Shown here one piece after another: positions 14,274 through 18,861 of a stretch of DNA of 18,861 nucleotides. Position 1 is the stretch's first letter; each line of letters starts with the position of its first letter. The notes under the pieces were generated by a model, which did not search any database, had not been told where the DNA came from, and saw nothing but the letters and a program-made list of their open reading frames with translations. The stretch covers positions 1-18,861 of the forward strand of contig DJYL01000151.1 of assembly GCA_002448495.1 (NCBI GenBank), in the 5' to 3' direction. A program made the translations under genes and the position numbers. The stretch is from Pseudoselenomonas ruminantium (lineage in GTDB: Bacteria; Bacillota; Negativicutes; Selenomonadales; Selenomonadaceae).

Positions 14274-15095
14274 TTACTGCACTGCTTTCATGCCATTTTT
14301 GACCATGTCCTTGACAATATCATCCGTCTGCGCTTCCATGACATGGTTCAATAGTTCATCCACATTCATGCCCTTGCCCCCCTGTACCAGAGCCAGATTA
14401 TACAGCTGTGCCGTTTTCCTGTTTTCGCAGTGTCCTTCGTACACACGGCCGGTACTGGCGTTAATCAGGTAATAATCCAGCGCAGCCTTCATCTTCTTGC
14501 CTCTGTTTTCCTTCGTGGTATGCGAAGCAAACAGGCCATGTTTCAGCCGCACATCCACATCTTTTACATTCACAAACAGCAGATAGGCAGCACCATATTT
14601 TTCCGCAATTCTTCGGGCTGCGGGCTGTACGCCCTGCGAGAGAAAATACGTTTGTTGCGGTTGTTTTTTCCATGCAGCCACGCGTTCGTCATCATAGAAA
14701 ACCTTGCGGCCCATGGTCTCATCTGCATAACGCACCAATTTAGCCGCTGCATAGCCATGTTCAAATTGATGACCATGTACAATGGCATCCATATGAATTT
14801 TGGATAAAACCGCCCCTTCCCCGGAAGCCCCTTCACTATGGCGGCCCTCCTCATTGGTAACCGTAGCATTGCTTATAGCCATCAGATTCTGCTGATTCAA
14901 CTCCTGACGAAGTTTATCCGCAAAATTTTCAAAGGCACTGGCTTTCAGCTCATAATCGCCATAGCTTTGAATCTCGCCAATAAAGATTTTCACTCCTGCA
15001 TTCCGGCTGTCAAAAAGCCCCGCCGCTTCCGTTTGGCTCACTGCAGATATCATCATACACAAAGACAAAATCCACCCTAAACAAGCTCTCCTCAT
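14274..15095 (-). CDS. Exported protein of unknown function with CsgG-like landmarks
   Basis: A 273-residue protein with a signal peptide (MRRACLGWI..., cut near TEA-AG). The mature part begins with a strand GVKIFIGEI and helix ENFADKLRQELNQQNLMAISNA, has a central KYGAAYLLFVNVKDVDV, then DYYLINASTGRVYEG. These match the positions of the three landmarks in its CsgG-like neighbours, although overall similarity is low. A Gly/Glu-rich loop (EGASGEGA) and a Lys/Arg-rich stretch lie between. No lipobox. ATG 15095 follows GGGAGG. It lies 16 bases after the previous gene and is coupled to the next. Likely periplasmic. The family is not recognised and the fold assignment is inference. Confidence 0.65.
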   Translation of the reverse strand: MRRACLGWILSLCMMISAVSQTEAAGLFDSRNAGVKIFIGEIQSYGDYELKASAFENFADKLRQELNQQNLMAISNATVTNEEGRHSEGASGEGAVLSKIHMDAIVHGHQFEHGYAAAKLVRYADETMGRKVFYDDERVAAWKKQPQQTYFLSQGVQPAARRIAEKYGAAYLLFVNVKDVDVRLKHGLFASHTTKENRGKKMKAALDYYLINASTGRVYEGHCENRKTAQLYNLALVQGGKGMNVDELLNHVMEAQTDDIVKDMVKNGMKAVQ

Positions 15096-15111
15096 TGCCT
15101 ATCCTCCCGTA

Positions 15112-15768
15112 TCAGCGCTTTCTGCCCGGTGCCGCTGCCCGTCCTTCCATTTTGGCAATCATGCCGCGGGGGCCATTGATTGCATCATCAATCGCAGCCC
15201 GAAGCGCATCATCAAGCAGCCTGCTGTCCAGTTCTGCCGTACCAATGCGGATAATTTTCAGCGGAGCTTTGACCAGCGTATTCTTCACCTTTCCCCGGCC
15301 TGCCACAGCCATAGCTACCTGTCCGGTTTCCACATCAACCAGCCGCATTGAAATCGATGCGGTTACCTGAAAGCGCTCGGTTCCTGCCCCTACTACACTT
15401 GTTTCTGCCTTGCGCGTAGTCACCGCATTAATACTGCCCATCAGCAGGAAATCCGCCGTCTTGAGCTGCCCCGGCATATTCGGATCAGCAACCAATCCCG
15501 TGTTGCCCAAGGCCAGCTCATCGGTGATTTCTCTTAGCCGGTTGCGTTCCACCAACTCAAAACGACCGGCATCCAACAATGTTTCATAGGCATAATCCGA
15601 CACCGAAATCAGTTCTGCCCGATCAAAATTCTTGTCCACAATCCCCTTGTTCTGGAAGTTCAGCACCGCTATGCGGGGATTATCCAGCAATGTCCTTTGA
15701 CTTGCCTGACACATAGTTCCCCAAAGGACTATGCACAAACAGGACATTATCCAAACTATTTTTTTCAT
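15112..15768 (-). CDS. Exported CsgG-family protein
   Basis: A 218-residue protein and the clearest CsgG-family member here. Signal peptide MKKIVWIMS...; 'GTMC-QAS' contains a Cys but not a good lipobox, so I expect cleavage after CQA or nearby. Mature part: RIAVLNFQNKG, then VSDYAYETLLDAGRFELVERNRL (the CsgG/LpoB core helix and strand), a Leu/Gly loop, KTADFLLMGSI, a strand SMRLVDVETGQVAMAV, and a final helix DDALRAAIDDAI. Basic C-terminus (APGRKR). CsgG proteins form outer-membrane secretion channels or, as in LpoB, periplasmic activators; the missing lipobox and short length favour a soluble or loosely bound form. ATG 15768 follows AAGGAGC. It begins 15 bases after the FlgT-like gene. Confidence 0.85.
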   Translation of the reverse strand: MKKIVWIMSCLCIVLWGTMCQASQRTLLDNPRIAVLNFQNKGIVDKNFDRAELISVSDYAYETLLDAGRFELVERNRLREITDELALGNTGLVADPNMPGQLKTADFLLMGSINAVTTRKAETSVVGAGTERFQVTASISMRLVDVETGQVAMAVAGRGKVKNTLVKAPLKIIRIGTAELDSRLLDDALRAAIDDAINGPRGMIAKMEGRAAAPGRKR

Positions 15769-15783
15769 AAAATACCTGCTCCT

Positions 15784-16905
15784 TTATCTGCGGGACACAG
15801 ACATCTTCACCGTATTGTTGGTCATCCCAGCTACGAAGAAGCCCAGCCTGCTGGTACTTTGCAAAAGCTGCATAAAAACATTAGGCTTCAGCGTGGTATC
15901 TACGGACAAAACTGTTTTTACTCCCTGTTTTTCCCGCAGCGTTACATTCTGTACACCGCTGACCTGACGGATATCCTGCAGCAGCTGTTCAACAGCAGTA
16001 TAATCTGACGTATGAACCTCCAGCTGCAAATGCTGGCTGGTATCTGCGCTGAAATGACGGAACTTTTCTTCCAGCTTCCGGGCTGCTTCAGCAGCAGCCT
16101 TTTCCAAAGCTCTCTGCTCAGCCATTTCATTGCTATTCTCCACACCTTTAGCCGAAGTCGTATAGGTTCCCACTATTTCTCCGGTATCAAATTTAATGAC
16201 CTTGACATTCAGAATCGCATTGCCGGATTTCAACAGAGTCGGCGCATAACCGCCGTTGCCATCCGGCAGAGAAATCTCCTGCGACTGTAAGCGGGTACGG
16301 CCAATCACCAGATAATCTGCTCCCAGCGTGCTGCCAATGGCCGAAATTCCCGTTGTTCCGTTATAAATCTGGTTGAGCAGTACAGCATTGTTAAGCTGGC
16401 TGGCCACACCGGCATCCACTACATGTGAAAAGCCCAAAGTCAGCAGATGGTCATTCAACGCAGACTCCGAAATCAAATCGTGCCCCTGAACATTGCCGTA
16501 CGAATCCTGCTTCAGAATAACTACTGCAATCCGCGGGTCATTAAGCATCATAATCATATTCAAGCGGCTCATCAACTGAGCATCGGGGTCTGTATTCACA
16601 TCCACCCGAGCCTTGATACGAAGCATACCGTCCTCGTTCCGCTGACTAAGCACTTCAATGCCTGTGACAAAGCCCTGCGATTTGGTATAGATTTCATCCA
16701 ACTGTACCATGGCATTGCTGACCAAGGTCTGCGCATTCACCAATGTACCCACGACTTGTTCCACCGCATTCCGTGATGCGTCACGCATAGCGCTGTCTTT
16801 ATCCACGCCTATGCCATCCACCATAACCTGTTGAGCCGATACCGGCGCTCCTATAATCACCAGCGCAGCGGTCACCGCAAGACATATTTTTTTAAAAAAA
16901 ACCAT
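15784..16905 (-). CDS. Exported FlgT-like/LPP20-like protein, first gene of the CsgG-like operon
   Basis: A 373-residue protein with a signal peptide (MVFFKKICL..., cut after PVSA). Domain 1 (about 25-115) has the pattern of FlgT/LPP20 N-domains: GIGVDKDSAMRDASRNAVEQ, then a return strand MLRIKARVDV. Domain 2 (about 120-270) is CsgG/TolB-N-like: DPRIAVVIL, LGADYLVIGRTRL, KVIKFDTGEIVGT. A helix rich in Ala/Glu/Lys follows. Domain 3 (about 300-373) is a small alpha/beta unit (TAVEQLLQDIRQVSGVQNV...). FlgT is an outer-membrane-side flagellar protein in Vibrio, but no flagellar gene is near, so that role is not implied. The frame extends to 16992, but ATG 16905 has AGGGG 7 bases upstream and the signal peptide directly after it. 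Confidence 0.75.
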   Translation of the reverse strand: MVFFKKICLAVTAALVIIGAPVSAQQVMVDGIGVDKDSAMRDASRNAVEQVVGTLVNAQTLVSNAMVQLDEIYTKSQGFVTGIEVLSQRNEDGMLRIKARVDVNTDPDAQLMSRLNMIMMLNDPRIAVVILKQDSYGNVQGHDLISESALNDHLLTLGFSHVVDAGVASQLNNAVLLNQIYNGTTGISAIGSTLGADYLVIGRTRLQSQEISLPDGNGGYAPTLLKSGNAILNVKVIKFDTGEIVGTYTTSAKGVENSNEMAEQRALEKAAAEAARKLEEKFRHFSADTSQHLQLEVHTSDYTAVEQLLQDIRQVSGVQNVTLREKQGVKTVLSVDTTLKPNVFMQLLQSTSRLGFFVAGMTNNTVKMSVSRR

Positions 16906-16963
16906 TCCAACACCCCTATCTTTTTTTCGAACCCATACCCGTTTCTCTCCCCTATCGGTGTCT

Positions 16964-16992
16964 AGCATATCATAATTTTCTAACTTTAACAA
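16964..16992 (-). promoter_or_regulatory. Promoter of the five-gene exported-protein operon
   Basis: On the minus strand TTGTTA (16992-16987) and TATGCT (16969-16964) are separated by 17 bp, with transcription start near 16957 and a leader of about 50 bases. The -35 lies directly beside the terminator of the MATE gene. Confidence 0.55.
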
Positions 16993-16995
16993 TAA

Positions 16996-17042
16996 TTATT
17001 GCTGTGTTTGCTATACCGATGGTACAACAAACACAGCAATAA
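16996..17042 (-). terminator. Long hairpin terminator of the MATE gene
   Basis: A perfect 15-bp stem (16996-17010 with 17028-17042) encloses a 17-base loop that itself can form a 4-bp TACC/GGTA hairpin. On the minus strand it follows the MATE stop by about 37 bases and is followed by an AU-rich tail (UUAUUGUUA). Confidence 0.75.
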
Positions 17043-17079
17043 ACCTCTTTTATTCAGCGCTGCTATGAAGCCACACGCC

Positions 17080-18426
17080 CTAGACCCGAATCAGCTTAAT
17101 ATGCCGCCGGCAATAGCGGTAAAGTATCCCGATAAAAATGCCGGTTATCAGCCAGCTGACGGGATAGCAGGCCATCAGCGTGCCATAGTCCGGGCTGGCA
17201 GGGAAAAGCGTATAAAGCCAGGTAATCCGCACACCGCAGATGCCCACGAGCGCCAAGAGTGCGGGGGGCAGGGAAAAGCCATAGCCGCGCAGGGCACCGG
17301 ACAATACATCGATAAACACCTGCAAAAATTGCGGTGCCACGATATACCAAAAACGGATAATGCCCAGTTCCACGACTGCTTCATCCGCATTGAAAATGGA
17401 CAGGAATTCCCGGGCAAAGCCGATAACGATAACGCCCATAAGCACGGTAAAAGCCACGTCCAGTCCCAACCCTACCCGGGTAATCTGGAAACAACGCGGC
17501 AGATTGCCCGCGCCATAATTCTGACTCACAAAGGTAGTTGTTGCCTGTGCAAAGGCGTTAAGCACGCAGTAGACATTGACCTCAATGGCAAACGCCGCCG
17601 CCGAAGCCGCCATGGCATCCGGCCCCAGACTGTTCACCGCCGCCTGAATCAGAATGTTCGAGAACGAAAAGACCATGCCCTGAATGCCTGCGGGCAGACC
17701 AATGGCGACAATATCCCGCAGCAGACGCCCATCCAGACTAAAGCCGTCAAAATGCAGACGCAAAATATCCTGCGAGTGGGTCAGGAACCAAAACAGGATA
17801 AACGCGCTGACGCCGGTAGCCGCAACCGTAGCAAGCGCCACGCCCATAACGCCCCAGCCCCAATAGACAAAGAGCAAATCCAAAGCGATATTGACCACAC
17901 TGGCCACTGCCAAAGCCAAAAGCGGTGTGCGTGTATCACCACGGGCACGCAGAATAGCCGCTTCAAAGTTATACATCCCGATAAAAGGCAGTCCCAGCAA
18001 ATACACCCGCAAATAACTTTCTGCCATCTCCTCGACTTCAGCCGGCACTTCCAGCCAGTTGATAATCGGCGCAGCCATCAGCTCACCAAAGGCAAGCAGG
18101 GCAAAGCCGGTTGCCACCGCCAAGGCAAAGGAAGTCTGCACCGCTGTGCCAACCTTTTCCGGCTTCTTCGCCCCGATAAAGCGGGCAATCACCACATTAG
18201 AACCTAATGACAGCCCCATAAACAGATTGACCAATATACCGATAACGGAGATATTATTGCCCACCGCTGCCATGGCGTTTTTGCCCACGAACTGCCCCAG
18301 CACCGCCACATCTGCCGCATTAAAGAGCTGCTGCAGCACACCGGTGAGCGCCAGCGGAATGGCAAAGATAATCAGCTTATCCCAAAAGGAACCATGAAGC
18401 ATATCCATGTCCTTGGTGTTCAACAT
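17080..18426 (-). CDS. MATE-family multidrug or metabolite exporter
   Basis: A 448-residue inner-membrane protein with about 12 hydrophobic helices, the usual MATE size. Visible family features: the N-terminal FAIPLALTGVLQQLFNAAD segment, VGNNISVIGILVNLFMGLSLG followed by ARFIGAKKPE, a central RARGDTRTPL loop between the two halves, and the repeat of this pattern in the second half (FVSQNYGAGN, GALRGYG). It should export cationic compounds or metabolites in exchange for Na+ or H+; the substrate cannot be told. ATG 18426 lies 8 bases after GGGG; the GTG at 18435 overlaps that site. Own promoter and terminator. No regulator gene adjoins it. Confidence 0.93.
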   Translation of the reverse strand: MLNTKDMDMLHGSFWDKLIIFAIPLALTGVLQQLFNAADVAVLGQFVGKNAMAAVGNNISVIGILVNLFMGLSLGSNVVIARFIGAKKPEKVGTAVQTSFALAVATGFALLAFGELMAAPIINWLEVPAEVEEMAESYLRVYLLGLPFIGMYNFEAAILRARGDTRTPLLALAVASVVNIALDLLFVYWGWGVMGVALATVAATGVSAFILFWFLTHSQDILRLHFDGFSLDGRLLRDIVAIGLPAGIQGMVFSFSNILIQAAVNSLGPDAMAASAAAFAIEVNVYCVLNAFAQATTTFVSQNYGAGNLPRCFQITRVGLGLDVAFTVLMGVIVIGFAREFLSIFNADEAVVELGIIRFWYIVAPQFLQVFIDVLSGALRGYGFSLPPALLALVGICGVRITWLYTLFPASPDYGTLMACYPVSWLITGIFIGILYRYCRRHIKLIRV

Positions 18427-18471
18427 TATATTCACCCCAATATATTTGTGACAAAGTTAAAATGCTATATT

Positions 18472-18499
18472 ATTATAACGCACTCCCTAAAATAAACAA
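18472..18499 (-). promoter_or_regulatory. Promoter of the MATE gene
   Basis: On the minus strand TTGTTT (18499-18494), 16-bp spacer, perfect TATAAT (18477-18472). The leader to ATG 18426 is about 40 bases. It is divergent from proC. Confidence 0.6.
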
Positions 18500-18546
18500 C
18501 ACCCGCCAAAAAATTTTCTCCGGGTACTTTGCCTATCTCAATTTTA

Positions 18547-18555
18547 TGTTACAAT
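18547..18555 (+). promoter_or_regulatory. Extended -10 promoter of proC
   Basis: TGTTACAAT is an extended -10 (TG-N-TACAAT). A TTGCCT at 18529-18534 is only 15 bp upstream and is a poor -35. Start would be near 18562, some 45 bases before the gene. Confidence 0.5.
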
Positions 18556-18606
18556 AGGTGCAGCGATTTAACCAAAAAATAGTTCGATATACATAGGAGG
18601 TACATG

Positions 18607-18861
18607 ATGGAAAAACTCGGATTCATCGGCATGGGAAATATGGCACAGGCTCTAGCCGCAGGATTCATTAATGCCGGGGCGATTGCCAAAGATAAGGTCT
18701 ATGCCTTTGCCCCCAATCAGGAAAAACTGGCCAAAAACGCCGCTGCTATCGGCTTTACACCGGTAAAGACCGTGCAGGAACTGGCAGACACCTGCGATAC
18801 GCTTGTAATGGCCTGCAAGCCCTATCAAATTGAAGAAGTCTTAGCAGAACTTGGCGATAAA
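18607..18861 (+). CDS. proC: Pyrroline-5-carboxylate reductase ProC (5' part, runs off the window)
   Basis: The first 85 codons are present. ProC reduces pyrroline-5-carboxylate to proline with NAD(P)H in the cytoplasm. The Rossmann nucleotide motif is at the very start (GFIGMGNMAQAL), followed by YAFAPNQEKLAK and DTLVMACKPYQIEEVL, the typical 'vilavKP' strand of this family. ATG 18607 lies 6 bases after AGGAGG (18595-18600); the ATG at 18604 directly before it would be only 3 bases away. It is divergent from the MATE gene. The name rests on the N-terminal third only; other beta-hydroxyacid-dehydrogenase-like proteins share the first motif but not the rest. Confidence 0.88.
   Translation, partial: MEKLGFIGMGNMAQALAAGFINAGAIAKDKVYAFAPNQEKLAKNAAAIGFTPVKTVQELADTCDTLVMACKPYQIEEVLAELGDK

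Noticed and set aside
15690..15768. Lipoprotein signal in the CsgG-family protein
   Set aside because: The Cys is preceded by GTM rather than a [LVI][ASTVI][GAS] lipobox; ordinary signal cleavage is more likely.
15112..16905. Curli secretion or flagellar assembly operon
   Set aside because: No CsgA/B/E/F-like or flagellar genes are nearby, and the CsgG-like proteins lack the lipobox, so only the fold can be claimed.
16999..18207. Long plus-strand open frame (about 400 codons) opposite the MATE gene
   Set aside because: Its translation is rich in His, Gln, Arg and Lys with no domain pattern; it mirrors the codon bias of the real minus-strand membrane protein.

Overview
The window looks like chromosomal DNA from a diderm Firmicute, most likely a Negativicute of the Selenomonas/Mitsuokella type. 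That is an inference. It rests on strong AGGAGG-type ribosome sites and Firmicute-type leader RNAs next to many exported proteins of a kind (CsgG/FlgT-like) that makes sense only with a periplasm and outer membrane. An [FeFe]-hydrogenase maturase points to an anaerobe. No rRNA, tRNA, CRISPR array or complete insertion sequence was seen.

Layout. Positions 1-400 hold no gene, but a cluster of DnaA boxes lies at about 107-300. Next come a small exported protein (401-730, minus), a broken HTH-like remnant (about 789-932, minus) and an isolated, AT-rich AAA/DUF4143 ATPase (1076-2383, plus) that looks acquired. A four-gene molybdenum-cofactor operon reads leftward from 6732 to 2531: a MoeA-like molybdopterin-binding protein with a cysteine tail, moeA, moaA and a MOSC-MogA fusion. 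It is headed by a leader that I read as a Moco riboswitch with a terminator/antiterminator switch. Divergent from it is amtB-glnK (7223-8925, plus), behind a consensus promoter and a leader with two A1/G4 hexaloop hairpins and an overlapping terminator. This is the signature of ANTAR-protein antitermination of nitrogen genes.

From 9005 to 18426 every gene is on the minus strand. They are an exported protein with a RelA/SpoT-synthetase-like core, a ROK-family sugar kinase that has lost the usual zinc site, hydG, a tight five-gene operon of exported proteins (16905-12399), and a MATE transporter. The 5' end of proC (plus) runs off the right edge.

The most novel item is the five-gene operon. 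Two members are recognisable CsgG-type proteins and the first resembles FlgT. All five, although very different in sequence, keep the same three landmarks: an early hydrophobic strand, a central 'ADYLL.G' strand, and a late 'D..TG.' turn. This suggests a tandem family of divergent CsgG/TolB-N-like periplasmic or outer-membrane proteins acting as one assembly. Its function is unknown to me.

What fits together: the Moco genes share a riboswitch that probably senses their end product; AmtB and GlnK form the ammonium transporter and its PII regulator; HydG supplies Fe-CO/CN for [FeFe]-hydrogenase, whose other maturases are not in this window. Most genes here would be head-on to a fork leaving the left-hand DnaA-box cluster, which argues for caution before calling that cluster oriC.
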